Shown here one piece after another: positions 10,234 to 26,300 of a stretch of DNA of 64,000 nt. Position numbers and translations under genes: made by a program. The number at the start of each line of letters is the position of its first letter. Positions within the stretch are counted from its first letter, which is position 1. Source of the DNA: Liolophura sinensis (lineage: Eukaryota; Mollusca; Polyplacophora; Chitonida; Chitonidae); assembly GCF_032854445.1 (NCBI RefSeq), contig NW_027018151.1, positions 1 through 64,000 of the forward strand. Direction: 5' to 3'. Below the pieces are notes generated by a model. It searched no databases and had not been told where the DNA came from. It worked only from the letters and a program-made list of their open reading frames with translations.

Positions 10234-13200
10234 TTAACATAAATACAATATGATGGCGTTTAGTTAAACTAAGGTGAATATACCAGAGTTTGGAAGCGAT
10301 TTATTCTAAAAATAATTCTTACAATGTTCATCTGGTAACTGAACATGCTATTATAATGATTACATTGCTCATCTTGTAACTGAGCACGCTATTATACTGA
10401 TTACAATGTTCATCTTGTAACTGGGCATACTAGTGTAATAATTAAAATATTAATTTTGTAACTGAGCATGCTATTATACTGATTACAATGTTCATCTTGT
10501 AACTGAACATGCTATTATAATGATTACAATGTTCATGTTGTAACTGAGCATGCTATTATACGAATTACAATTTTCATCTTGTAATTGAGCATGCTATTAT
10601 AATGATTACATTGCTCATCTTGTATTTGAGCATGCTATTTTAACTATTACAATGTTCATCTTGTAACTGGGCATGTTTTTATAATGATTACAATGTTCAC
10701 CTTGTAACTGAGCACGCTATTGTAATGATTCCAATGTTCTCCTTGTAACTGAGCACATTATTATAATGATTGCAATGTTCATCTTGTAACTGAATATGCT
10801 ATTGCAATGATTACAATGTCCATTTTGCAACTGAGCATGCTTGTATACTGATTACAATGTTCATCTAGGAACTGATGATGTTTTTATAATGATTACAACG
10901 TTCATCTTGTAACTGAACATGCAATTATAAGGATTACAATGTTCACTTTGTAACTGAACATGCTATTACAATGATTACAATATTCATCTTGTAACTGAAC
11001 ATGCTATTATGTCGATTACAATCTTTATCTTGCAACTGAGCATGATATTATAATGATTACAATGTTCATCTTGTAATTGAACGTGCTAATATATTGAATA
11101 CAATGTTCATTTTGTAACTGATGATGTTATTATAATGATTACAATATTTATCTTGTAACTAAATATGCTTATGTAATGATTACAATGTTCACCTTGCAAC
11201 TGATGATGTTTTATAATGATTACAATGTTCACTTTGTAACTGAACATGCAATTATAAGGATTACAATGTTCACTTTGTAACTGAACATGCTATTACAATG
11301 ATTACATTGTTCACCTTGTAACTGAGCACATTGTTATAATGATTACAATGTTCATCTTGTAAGTGAATATGCTAATGTAATGATTACAATATCCATTTTG
11401 CAACTGAGCATGCTTTTATGCTGATTACAATGTTCACCTTGTAACTGATGATGTTTTTATAATGATTAAAATGTTCATCTTGTAACTACATATGCTATAA
11501 TAATGATTACAATGTTCATCTTGTAACTACATATGCTAATATAATAATTGGAATATTCATTTTGTAGCTGAGCATGCTATTATATTGATTACAATGGTGA
11601 TTTTGTAACCGTTGACGCTATTATAATGTTACAATGTTTACTTTGTAACTGAACATGCTATTACAATGATTACAATGTTCATCTTGTAACTGAACATGCT
11701 ATTATGTCGATTACAATCTTCATCTTGTAACTGAAAATGATATTATAATGATTACAATGTTTATCTTGCAACTGAGCATGCTATTATAATGATTACATTG
11801 CTCATCTTGTAACTGCGCACGCTATTATACTGATTACAATGTTCATCTTGTAACTGGGCATACTAGTGTAATAATTAAAATATTAATTTTGTAACTGAGC
11901 ATGCTATTATACTGATTACAATGTTCATGTTGTAACTGAGCATGCTATTATACGAATTACAATCTTCAATTGAGCATGCTATTATAATGATTACATTGCT
12001 CATCTTGTATTTGAGCATGCTATTTTAACTATTACAATGTTCATCTTGTAACTGGGCATGTTTTTATAATGATTACAATGTTCACCTTGTAACTGAGCAC
12101 GCTATTGTAATGATTTCAATGTTCTCCTTGTAACTGAGCACATTATTATAATGATTGCAATGTTCATCTTGTAACTGAATATGCTATTGCAATGATTACA
12201 ATGTCCATTTTGCAACTGAGCATGCTTGTATACTGATTACAATGTTCACCTAGGAACTGATGATGTTTTTATAATGATTACAACGTTCATCTTGTAACTG
12301 AACATGCAATTATAAGGATTACAATGTTCACTTTGTAACTGATTATGCTATTACAATGATTACAATGTTCATCTTGTAACTGAACATGCTATTATGTCGA
12401 TTACAATCTTTATCTTGCAACTGAGCATGATATTATAATGATTACAATGTTCATCCTGTAATTGAACGTGCTAATATAATGAATACAATGTTCATTTTGT
12501 AACTGATGATGTTATTATAATGATTACAATATTTATCTTGTAACTAAATATGCTTATGTAATGATTACAATGTCCATTTTGCAACTGAGCATGCTTTTAT
12601 ACTTACAATGTCCACCTTGTAATTGAACATGCTATTATAATGATTAGAATGTTCATCTTGCAACTGAGCATGTTTTTATAAAGATTACAATGTTCACCTT
12701 GTAACTGAACATGCTTTTATAATGATTACAATGTTCATTTTGTAATTAAACGTGCTAATATAATAAATACAATGTTTACTTTGTAACTGATGATGTTATT
12801 ATAATGATTACAATATTCATCTTGTAAGTGAATATGCTAATGTAATGATTACAATGTTTATCTTGCAACTGAGCATGCTTGTATACTGATTACAATGTTC
12901 ACCTTGCAACTGATGATGTTTTTATAATGATTACAATGTTCATCTTATAACTGAACATGCTATTATATCGATTACAATCCTCATCTTGCAACTGAGCATG
13001 TTTTTAAAATGATTACTATGTTCACCTTGTAACTGAACATGCTTTTATAATGATTACAATGTTTATCTTGTAAGTGATCGAGCTAATATAATGAATACAA
13101 TGCTTATGTTGTAACTGATGATGTTATTATAATGATTACAATGTTCATCTTGTAAGTGAATATGCTAATGTAATGATTACAATGTCCATTTTGCAACTGA

Positions 13201-14853
13201 GCATGCTTGTATACTGATTACAATGTTCACCTTGCAACTGATGATGTTTTTATAATGATTACAATGTTCACTTTGTAACTGAACATGCAATTATAAGGAT
13301 TACAATGTTCACTTTGTAACTGAACATGCTATTACAAAGATTACATTGTTCACCTTGTAACTCAGCACATTATTATAATGATAACAATGTTCATCTTGTA
13401 AGTGAATATGCTAATGTAATGATCGCAATATCCAGTTTGCAACTGAGCATGCTTTTATACTGATTACAATGTTCACCTTGTAACTGATGATGTTTTTATA
13501 ATGATTACAATGTTCATCTTGTAACTACATATGCTATAATAATGATTACAATGTTCATCTTGTAACTACATATGCTAATATAATAATTGCAATATTCATT
13601 TTGTAACTGAGCATGCTATTATATTGATTACAATGGTGATTTTGTAACCGTTTACGCTATAATAATGATTACAATGTTTACTTTGTAACTGAACATGCTA
13701 TTACAATGATTACAATGTTCATCTTGTAACTGAACATGCTATTATGTCGATTACAATCTTTATCTTGCAACTGAGCATGATATTATAATGATTACAATGT
13801 TCATCTTGTAATTGAACGTGCTAATATAATGAATACAATGTTCATTTTGTAACTGATGATGTTTATATAATGATTACAATATTCATCTTGTAACTAAATA
13901 TGCTTATGTAATGATTACAATGTCCATTTTGCAACTGAGCATGCTTTTATACTTACAATGTCCACCTTGTAACTGAACATGCTATTATAATGATTAGAAT
14001 GTTCATCTTGTAACTGAGCATGTTTTTATAAAGATTACAATGTTCACCTTGTAACTGAACATGCTTTTATAATGATTACAATGTTCATCTTGTAATTGAA
14101 CGTGCTAATATAATGAATACAATGTTTACTTTGTAACTAATGATGTTATTATAATGATTACAATATTTATCTTGTAAGTGAATATGCTAATGTAATGATT
14201 ACAATGTTTATCTTGCAACTGAGCATGCTTGTATACTGATTACAATGTTCACCTTGCAACTGATAATGTTTTTATAATGATTACAATGTTCATCTTATAA
14301 CTAAACATGCTATTATGTCGATTACAATCTTCATCTTGCAACTGAGCATGTTTTTAAAATGATTACTATGTTCACCTTGTAACTGAACATGCTTTTATAA
14401 TGATTACAATGTTTATCTTGTAAGTGAACGAGCTAATATAATGAATACAATGTTTACATTGTAACTGATGATGTTATTATAATAATTACAATATTCATCT
14501 TGTAAGTGAATATGCTAATGTAATGATTACAATGTCCATTTTGCAACAGAGCATGCTTGTATACTGATTACAATGTTCACCTTGTAACTGTTTATGTCTT
14601 TATAATGATTACAATGTTCATCTTGTAACTGAACATGCAATTATAAGGATTACAATGTTCACTTTGTAACTGAACATGCTATTACAATGATTACATGGTT
14701 CACCTTGTAACTGAGCGCATTATTATAATGATTACAATGTTCATCTTGTAACTGAATATGCTATTGTAATGATTACAATGTCCATTTTGCAACTGAGCAT
14801 GCTTATATACTGATTACAATGTTCACCTTGCAACTGATGATGTTTTTATAATG

Positions 14854-17800
14854 ATTACAATGGTGATTTTGTAACCGTTGACGCTATTATAATGATTACA
14901 ATGTTTACTTTGTAACTGAACATGCTATTACAATGATTACAATGTTCATCTTGTAACTGGGCATACTAGTGTAATAATTAAAATATTAATTTTGTAACTG
15001 AGCATGCTATTATACTGATTACAATGTTCATCTTGTAACTGAACATGCTATTATAATGATTACAATGTTCATGTTGTAACTGAGCATGCTATTATACGAA
15101 TTACAATTTTCATCTTGTAATTGAGCATGCTATTATAATGATTACATTGCTCATCTTGTAACTGAACATGCAATTATAAGGATTACAATGTTCACTTTGT
15201 AACTGAACATGCTATTACAATAATTACAATGTTCATCTTGTAACTGAACATGCTATTATGTCGATTACAATCTTTATCTTGCAACTGAGCATGTTATTAT
15301 AATGATTACAATGTTCATCTTGTAATTGAACGTGCTAATATATTGAATACAATGTTCATTTTGTAACTGATGAAGTTTTTATAATGATTACAACGTTCAT
15401 CTTGTAACTGAACATGCAATTATAAGGATTACAATGTTCACTTTGTAACTGAACATGCTATTACAATAATTACAATGTTCATCTTGTAACTGAACATGCT
15501 ATTATGTCGATTACAATCTTTATCTTGCAACTGAGCATGTTATTATAATGATTACAATGTTCATCTTGTAATTGAACGTGCTAATATATTGAATACAATG
15601 TTCATTTTGTAACTGATGATGTTATTATAATGATTACAATATTCATCTTGTAACTAAATATGCTTATGTAATGATTACAATGTCCATTTTGCAACTGAGC
15701 ATGCTTTTATACTTACAATGTCCACCTTGTAACTGAACATGCTATTATAATGATTAGAATGTTCATCTTGTAACTGAGCATGTTTTTATAAAGATTACAA
15801 TGTTCACCTTGTAACTGAACATGCTTTTATAATGATTACAATGTTCATCTTGTAATTGAACGTGCTAATATAATGAATACAATGTTTACTTTGTAACTGA
15901 TGATGTTATTATAATGATTACAATATTCATCTTGTAAGTGAATATGCTAATGTAATGATTACAATGTTTATCTTACAACTGAGCATGCTTGTATACTGAT
16001 TACAATGTTCACCTTGCAACTGATGATGTTTTTATAATGATTACAATGTTCATCTTATAACTGAACATGCTATTATGTCGATTACAATCTTTATCTTGCA
16101 ACTGAGCATGTTTTTAAAATGATTACTATGTTCACCTTGTAACTGAACATGCTTTTATAATGATTACAATGTCTATCTTGTAAGTGAACGAGCTAATATA
16201 ATGAATACAATGCTTATGTTGTAACTGATGATGTTATTATAATGATTACAATATTCATCTTGTAAGTGAATATGCTAATAAAATGATTACAATGTCCATT
16301 TTGCAACTGAGCATGCTTGTATACTGATTACAATGTTCACCTTGTAACTGTTTGTGTTTTTATAATGACTACAATGTTCATCTTATAACTGAACATGCAA
16401 TTATAAGGATTACAATGTTCACTTTGTAACTGAACATGCTATTACAATGATTACATTGTTCACCTTGTAACTGAGCGCATTATTATAATGATTACAATGT
16501 TCATCTTGTAACTGAATATGCTATTGTAATGATTACAATGTCCATTTTGCAACTGAGCATGCTTGTTTACTGATTACAATGTTCACCTTGCAACTGATGA
16601 TGTTTTTATAATGATTACAATGTTCACTTTGTAACTGAACATGCTATTACAATGATTACAATGTTCATCTTGTAACTGAACATGCTATTATGTCGATTAC
16701 AATCTTCATCTTGCAACTGAGCATGATATTATAATGATTACAATGTTCATCTTGTAATTGAACGCGCTAATATAATGAATACATTGTTCATTTTGTAACT
16801 GATGATGTTATTATAATGATTACAATATTCATCTTGTAACTGAATATGCTTATGTAATGATTACAATGTCCATTTTGCAACTGAGCATGCTTTTATACTT
16901 ACAATGTCCACCTTGTAACTGAACATGCTATTATAAAGATTACAATGTTCACCTTGTAACTAAACATGCTTTTATAATGATTACAATGTTCATCTTGTAA
17001 TTGAACGTGCTAATATAATGAATACAATGTTTACTTTGTAACTGATGATGTTATTATAATGATTACAATATTCATCTTGTAAATGAATATGCTAATGTAA
17101 TGATTACAATGTTTATCTTGCAACTGAGCATGCTTGTATAATGATTACAATGTTCACTTTGAAACTGATGTTGTTTTTATCATGATTACAATGTTCATCT
17201 TGTAACTGAACATGCTATTATGTCGATTACAATCTTCATCTTGCAACTGAGCATGTTTTTAAAATGATTACTATGTTCACCTTGTAACTGAACATGCTTT
17301 TATAATGATTACAGTGTTTATCTTGTAAGTCAACGAGCTAATATAATGAATACAATGCTTATGTTGTAACTGATGATGTTATTATAATGATTACAATATT
17401 CATCTTGTAAGTGAATATGCTAATGTAATGATTACAATGTCCATTTTACAACTGAGCATGCTTGTATACTGATTACAATGTTCACCTTGAAACTGTTTAC
17501 TTTTTATAATGATTACAATGTTCATCTTGTAACTGAACATGCAATTATAAGGATTACAATGTTCACTTTGTAACTGAACATGCTATTACAATGATTACAT
17601 TGTTCACCTTGTAGCTGAGCACATTATTATAATGATTACAATGTTCATCTTGTAACTGAATATGCTATTGTAATGATTACAATGTCCATTTTGCAACTGA
17701 GCATGGTTGTATACTGATTACAATTTTCACTTTGCAACTTATGATGTTTTTATAATGATTACAATGTTCACTTTTAAAGTGAACATGCAATTATAAGGAA

Positions 17801-20800
17801 TACAATGTTCATTTTGTAACTGAACATGCTTTTACAATGATTACATTGTTCACCTTGTAACTGAGCACATTATTATAATAATTACAATGTTCATCTTGTA
17901 AGTGAATATGCTAATGTAATGATTACAATATCCATTTTGCAACTGAGCATGCTTTTATACTGATTACAATGTTCACCTTGTAACTGATGATGTTTTTATA
18001 ATGATTACAATGTTCATCTTGTAACTACATATGCTATAACAATGATTACAATGTTCATCTTGTAATGAAATATGCTAATATAATGATTGCAATATTCATT
18101 TTGTAACTGAGCATGCTATTATATTGATTACAATGGTGATTTTGTAACCGTTGACGCTATTATAATGATTACAATGTTTACTTTGTAACTGAGCATGCTA
18201 TTACAATGATTACAATGTTCATCCTGTAACTGAACATGCTATTATGTCGATTACAATCTTTATCTTGCAACTGAGCATGATATTATAATGATTACAATGT
18301 TCATCTTGTAATTGAACGTGCTAATATAATGAATACAATGTTCATTTTGTAACTGATGATGTTTATATAATGATTACAATATTCATCTTGTAACTAAATA
18401 TGCTTATGTAATGATTACAATGTCCATTTTGCAACTGAGCATGCTTTTATACTTACAATGTCCACCTTGTAACTGAACATGCTATTATAATGATTAGAAT
18501 GTTCATCTTGTAACTGAGCATGTTTTTATAAAGATTACAATGTTCACCTTGTAACTGAACATGCTTTTATAATGATTACAATGTTCATCTTGTAATTGAA
18601 CGTGCTAATATAATGAATACAATGTTTACTTTGTAACTAATGATGTTATTATAATGATTACAATATTTATCTTGTAAGTGAATATGCAAATGTAATGATT
18701 ACAATGTTTATCTTGCAACTGAGCATGCTTGTATACTGATTACAATGTTCACCTTGCAACTGATGATGTTTTTATAATGATTACAATGTTCATCTTATAA
18801 CTAAACATTCTATTATGTCGATTACAATCTCCATCTTGCAACTGAGCATGTTTTTAAAATGATTACTATGTTCACCTTGTAACTGAACATGCTTTTATAA
18901 TGATTACAATGTTTATCTTGTAAGTGAACGAGCTAATATAATGAATACAATGTTTACATTGTAACTGATGATGTTATTATAATAATTACAATATTCATCT
19001 TGTAAGTGAATATGCTAATGTAATGATTACAATGTCCATTTTGCAACTGAGCATGCTTGTATACTGATTACAATGTTCACCTTGTAACTGTTTATGTCTT
19101 TATAATGATTACAATGTTCATCTTGTAACTGAACATGCAATTATAAGGATTACAATGTTCACTTTGTAACTGAACATGCTATTACAATGATTACATGGTT
19201 CACCTTGTAACTGAGCGCATTATTATAATGATTACAATGTTCATCTTGTAACTGAATATGCTATTGTAATGATTACAATGTCCATTTTGCAACTGAGCAT
19301 GCTTATATACTGATTACAATGTTCACCTTGCAACTGATGATGTTTTTATAATGATTACAATGGTGATTTTGTAACCGTTGACGCTATATTAATGATTACA
19401 ATGTTTACTTTGTAACTGAACATGCTATTACAATGATTACAATGTTCATCTTGTAACTGGGCATACTAGTGTAATAATTAAAATATTAATTTTGTAACTG
19501 AGCTTTCTATTATACTGATTACAATGTTCATCTTGTAACTGAACATGCTATTATAATGATTACAATGTTCATGTTGTAACTGAGCATGCTATTATACGAA
19601 TTACAATTTTCATCTTGTAATTGAGCATGCTATTATAATGATTACATTGCTCATCTTGTATTTGAGCATGCTATTTTAACTATTACAATGTTCATCTTGT
19701 AACTGGGCATGTTTTTATAATGATTTTAATGTTCACCTTTTAACTGAGCACGCTATTGTAATGATTTCAATGTTCTCCTTGTAACTGAGCACATTATTAT
19801 AATGATTGCATTGTTCATCTTGTAACTGAATATGCTATTGCAATGATTACAATGTCCATTTTGCAACTGAGCATGCTTGTATACTGATTACAATGTTCAC
19901 CTAGGAACTGATGATGTTTTTATAATGATTACAACGTTCATCTTGTAACTGAACATGCAATTATAAGGATTACAATGTTCACTTTGTAACTGAACATGCT
20001 ATTACAATGATTACAATGTTCATCTTGTAACTGAACATGCTATTATGTCGATTACAATCTTTATCTTGCAACTGAGCATGTTATTATAATGATTACAATG
20101 TTCATCTTGTAATTGAACGTGCTAATATATTGAATACAATGTTCATTTTGTAACTGATGATGTTATTATAATGATTACAATATTTATCTTGTAACTAAAT
20201 ATGCTTATGTAATGATTACAATGTCCATTTTGCAACTGAACATGCTTTTATACTTACAATGTCCACCTTGTAACTGAACATGCTATTATAATGATTAGAA
20301 TGTTCATCTTGTAACTGAGCATGTTTTTATAAAGATTACAATGTTCACCTTGTAACTGAACATGCTTTTATAATGATTACAATGTTCATCTTGTAATTGA
20401 ACGTGCTAATATAATGAATACAATGTTTACTTTGTAACTGATGATGTTATTATAATGATTACAATATTCATCTTGTAAGTGAATATGCTAATGTAATGAT
20501 TACAATGTTTATCTTACAACTGAGCATGCTTGTATACTGATTACAATGTTCACCTTGCAACTGATGATGTTTTTATAATGATTACAATGTTCATCTTATA
20601 ACTGAACATGCTATTATGTCGATTACAATCTTCATCTTGCAACTGAGCATGTTTTTAAAATGATTACTATGTTCACCTTGTAACTGAACATGCTTTTATA
20701 ATGATTACAATGTCTATCTTGTAAGTGAACGAGCTAATATAATGAATACAATGCTTATGTTGTAACTGATGATGTTATTATAATGATTACAATATTCATC

Positions 20801-23320
20801 TTGTAAGTGAATATGCTAATAAAATGATTACAATGTCCATTTTGCAACTGAGCATGCTTGTATACTGATTACAATGTTCACCTTGTAACTGTTTGTGTTT
20901 TTATAATGACTACAATGTTCATCTTATAACTGAACATGCAATTATAAGGATTACAATGTTCACTTTGTAACTGAACATGCTATTACAATGATTACATTGT
21001 TCACCTTGTAACTGAGCGCATTATTATAATGATTACAATGTTCATCTTGTAACTGAATATGCTATTGTAATGATTACAATGTCCATTTTGCAACTGAGCA
21101 TGCTTGTTTACTGATTACAATGTTCACCTTGCAACTGATGATGTTTTTATAATGATTACAATGTTCACTTTGTAACTGAACATGCTATTACAATGATTAC
21201 AATGTTCATCTTGTAACTGAACATGCTATTATGTCGATTACAATCTTCATCTTGCAACTGAGCATGATATTATAATGATTACAATGTTCATCTTGTAATT
21301 GAACGTGCTAATATAATGAATACATTGTTCATTTTGTAACTGATGATGTTATTATAATGATTACAATATTCATCTTGTAACTGAATATGCTTATGTAATG
21401 ATTACAATGTCCATTTTGCAACTGAGCATGCTTTTATATTTACAATGTCCACCTTGTAACTGAACATGCTATTATAAAGATTACAATGTTCACCTTGTAA
21501 CTAAACATGCTTTTATAATGATTACAATGTTCATCTTGTAATTGAACGTGCTAATATAATGAATACAATGTTTACTTTGTAACTGATGATGTTATTATAA
21601 TGATTACAATATTCATCTTGTAAATGAATATGCTAATGTAATGATTACAATGTTTATCTTGCAACTGAGCATGCTTGTATACTGATTACAATGTTCACTT
21701 TGCAACTGATGATGTTTTTATCATGATTACAATGTTCATCTTGTAACTGAACATGCTATTATGTCGATTACAATCTTCATCTTGCAACTGAGCATGTTTT
21801 TAAAATGATTACTATGTTCACCTTGTAACTGAACATGCTTTTATAATGATTACAGTGTTTATCTTGTAAGTCAACGAGCTAATATAATGAATACAATGCT
21901 TATGTTGTAACTGATGATGTTATTATAATGATTACAATATTCATCTTGTAAGTGAATATGCTAATGTAATGATTACAATGTCCATTTTGCAACTGAGCAT
22001 GCTTGTATACTGATTACAATGTTCACCTTGAAACTGTTTACTTTTTATAATGATTACAATGTTCATCTTGTAACTGAACATGCAATTATAAGGATTACAA
22101 TGTTCACTTTGTAACTGAACATGCTATTACAATGATTACATTGTTCACCTTGTAGCTGAGCACATTATTATAATGATTACAATGTTCATCTTGTAACTGA
22201 ATATGCTATTGTAATGATTACAATGTCCATTTTGCAACTGAGCATGGTTGTATACTGATTACAATTTTCACTTTGCAACTTATGATGTTTTTATAATGAT
22301 TACAATGTTCACTTTTAAATTGAACATGCAATTATAAGGAATACAATGTTCATTTTGTAACTGAACATGCTTTTACAATGATTACATTGTTCACCTTGTT
22401 ACTGAGCACATTATTATAATAATTACAATGTTCATCTTGTAAGTGAATATGCTAATGTAATGATTACAATATCCATTTTGCAACTGAGCATGCTTTTATA
22501 CTGATTACAATGTTCACCTTGTAACTGATGATGTTTTTATAATGATTACAATGTTCATCTTGTAACTACATATGCTATAACAATGATTACAATGTTCATC
22601 TTGTAATGAAATATGCTAATATAATGATTGCAATATTTATTTTGTAACTGAGCATGCTATTATATTGATTACAATGGTGATTTTGTAACCGTTGACGCTA
22701 TTATAATGATTACAATGTTTACTTTGTAACTGAGCATGCTATTACAATGATTACAATGTTCATCCTGTAACTGAACATGCTATTATGTCGATTACAATCT
22801 TTATCTTGCAACTGAGCATGATATTATAATGATTACAATGTTCATCTTGTAATTGAACGTGCTAATATAATGAATACAATGTTCATTTTGTAACTGATGA
22901 TGTTTATATAATGATTACAATATTCATCTTGTAACTAAATATGCTTATGTAATGATTACAATGTCCATTTTGCAACTGAGCATGCTTTTATACTTACAAT
23001 GTCCACCTTGTAACTGAACATGCTATTATAATGATTACAATGTTCATCTTGTAACTGAGCATGTTTTTATAAAGATTACAATGTTCACCTTGTAACTGAA
23101 CATGCTTTTATAATGATTACAATGTTCATCTTGTAATTGAACGTGCTAATATAATGAAAACAATGTTTACTTTGTAACTAATGATGTTATTATAATGATT
23201 ACAATATTTATCTTGTAAGTGAATATGCTAATGTAATGATTACAATGTTTATCTTGCAACTGAGCATGCTTGTATACTGATTACAATGTTCACCTTGCAA
23301 CTGATAATGTTTTTATAATG
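14854..23320 (+). repeat. 8,467-bp higher-order repeat, copy 1
   Basis: Landmarks here recur exactly 8,467 bp later: 14956 to 23423, 16350 to 24817, 19456 to 27923 and 20891 to 29358. The length fits 207 monomers. I count six 38-bp variants and two 40-bp variants, and 207 x 41 minus 20 equals 8,467. Inside it are two related halves of about 4.5 and 3.97 kb, beginning at the 14956 and 19456 landmarks. The two copies differ by scattered substitutions (for example AACGCGC near 16760 versus AACGTGC), so they are not an exact assembly duplicate. Confidence 0.9.
15161..15652 (+). repeat. Six-monomer (246-bp) duplication, two units
   Basis: The monomer run beginning ACTGAACATGCAATTATAAG at 15161 repeats from 15407, exactly 246 bp (6 x 41) later. 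The first unit ends in a hybrid monomer, TGATGAAGTTTTTATAATG, which marks the exchange point. Confidence 0.85.
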
Positions 23321-26300
23321 ATTACAATGGTGATTTTGTAACCGTTGACGCTATTATAATGATTACAATGTTTACTTTGTAACTGAACATGCTATTACAA
23401 TGATTACAATGTTCATCTTGTAACTGGGCATACTAGTGTAATAATTAAAATATTAATTTTGTAACTGAGCATGCTATTATACTGATTACAATGTTCATCT
23501 TGTAACTGAACATGCTATTATAATGATTACAATGTTCATGTTGTAACTGAGCATGCTATTATACGAATTACAATTTTCATCTTGTAATTGAGCATGCTAT
23601 TATAATGATTACATTGCTCATCTTGTAACTGAACATGCAATTATAAGGATTACAATGTTCACTTTGTAACTGAACATGCTATTACAATAATTACAATGTT
23701 CATCTTGTAACTGAACATGCTATTATGTCGATTACAATCTTTATCTTGCAACTGAGCATGTTATTATAATGATTACAATGTTCATCTTGTAATTGAACGT
23801 GCTAATATATTGAATACAATGTTCATTTTGTAACTGATGAAGTTTTTATAATGATTACAACGTTCATCTTGTAACTGAACATGCAATTATAAGGATTACA
23901 ATGTTCACTTTGTAACTGAACATGCTATTACAATAATTACAATGTTCATCTTGTAACTGAACATGCTATTATGTCGATTACAATCTTTATCTTGCAACTG
24001 AGCATGTTATTATAATGATTACAATGTTCATCTTGTAATTGAACGTGCTAATATATTGAATACAATGTTCATTTTGTAACTGATGATGTTATTATAATGA
24101 TTACAATATTCATCTTGTAACTAAATATGCTTATGTAATGATTACAATGTCCATTTTGCAACTGAGCATGCTTTTATACTTACAATGTCCACCTTGTAAC
24201 TGAACATGCTATTATAATGATTAGAATGTTCATCTTGTAACTGAGCATGTTTTTATAAAGATTACAATGTTCACCTTGTAACTGAACATGCTTTTATAAT
24301 GATTACAATGTTCATCTTGTAATTGAACGTGCTAATATAATGAATACAATGTTTACTTTGTAACTGATGATGTTATTATAATGATTACAATATTCATCTT
24401 GTAAGTGAATATGCTAATGTAATGATTACAATGTTTATCTTACAACTGAGCATGCTTGTATACTGATTACAATGTTCACCTTGCAACTGATGATGTTTTT
24501 ATAATGATTACAATGTTCATCTTATAACTGAACATGCTATTATGTCGATTACAATCTTCATCTTGCAACTGAGCATGTTTTTAAAATGATTACTATGTTC
24601 ACCTTGTAACTGAACATGCTTTTATAATGATTACAATGTCTATCTTGTAAGTGAACGAGCTAATATAATGAATACAATGCTTATGTTGTAACTGATGATG
24701 TTATTATAATGATTACAATATTCATCTTGTAAGTGAATATGCTAATAAAATGATTACAATGTCCATTTTGCAACTGAGCATGCTTGTATACTGATTACAA
24801 TGTTCACCTTGTAACTGTTTGTGTTTTTATAATGACTACAATGTTCATCTTATAACTGAACATGCAATTATAAGGATTACAATGTTCACTTTGTAACTGA
24901 ACATGCTATTACAATGATTACATTGTTCACCTTGTAACTGAGCGCATTATTATAATGATTACAATGTTCATCTTGTAACTGAATATGCTATTGTAATGAT
25001 TACAATGTCCATTTTGCAACTGAGCATGCTTGTTTACTGATTACAATGTTCACCTTGCAACTGATGATGTTTTTATAATGATTACAATGTTCACTTTGTA
25101 ACTGAACATGCTATTACAATGATTACAATGTTCATCTTGTAACTGAACATGCTATTATGTCGATTACAATCTTCATCTTGCAACTGAGCATGATATTATA
25201 ATGATTACAATGTTCATCTTGTAATTGAACGTGCTAATATAATGAATACATTGTTCATTTTGTAACTGATGATGTTATTATAATGATTACAATATTCATC
25301 TTGTAACTGAATATGCTTATGTAATGATTACAATGTCCATTTTGCAACTGAGCATGCTTTTATACTTACAATGTCCACCTTGTAACTGAACATGCTATTA
25401 TAAAGATTACAATGTTCACCTTGTAACTAAACATGCTTTTATAATGATTACAATGTTCATCTTGTAATTGAACGTGCTAATATAATGAATACAATGTTTA
25501 CTTTGTAACTGATGATGTTATTATAATGATTACAATATTCATCTTGTAAATGAATATGCTAATGTAATGATTACAATGTTTATCTTGCAACTGAGCATGC
25601 TTGTATAATGATTACAATGTTCACTTTGCAACTGATGTTGTTTTTATCATGATTACAATGTTCATCTTGTAACTGAACATGCTATTATGTCGATTACAAT
25701 CTTCATCTTGCAACTGAGCATGTTTTTAAAATGATTACTATGTTCACCTTGTAACTGAACATGCTTTTATAATGATTACAGTGTTTATCTTGTAAGTCAA
25801 CGAGCTAATATAATGAATACAATGCTTATGTTGTAACTGATGATGTTATTATAATGATTACAATATTCATCTTGTAAGTGAATATGCTAATGTAATGATT
25901 ACAATGTCCATTTTGCAACTGAGCATGCTTGTATACTGATTACAATGTTCACCTTGAAACTGTTTACTTTTTATAATGATTACAATGTTCATCTTGTAAC
26001 TGAACATGCAATTATAAGGATTACAATGTTCACTTTGTAACTGAACATGCTATTACAATGATTACATTGTTCACCTTGTAGCTGAGCACATTATTATAAT
26101 GATTACAATGTTCATCTTGTAACTGAATATGCTATTGTAATGATTACAATGTCCATTTTGCAACTGAGCATGGTTGTATACTGATTACAATTTTCACTTT
26201 GCAACTTATGATGTTTTTATAATGATTACAATGTTCACTTTTAAAGTGAACATGCAATTATAAGGAATACAATGTTCATTTTGTAACTGAACATGCTTTT

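Larger units (their letters stand above)
9040..10310. other. Non-satellite cassette 1
   Basis: This 1.27-kb block of ordinary-composition DNA interrupts the satellite. It holds a left stub (GTATGTCGCT), a SINE with its target-site duplication, then about 0.9 kb of gene-free sequence, and returns to satellite at AATAATTCTTACAATG. It is nearly identical to cassette 2 (about eight differences seen, including ACAAGTC versus ACAGTC). It is also similar to the right part of cassettes 3 and 4. The left edge is truncated relative to cassettes 3 and 4. It is most likely a passenger copied with the array. Confidence 0.93.

Noticed and set aside
9435-10310. DNA transposon or MITE in the cassette right flank
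   Set aside because: I found no terminal inverted repeats or flanking duplication around this stretch; the short palindrome AACGTACGT near 9875 is isolated.
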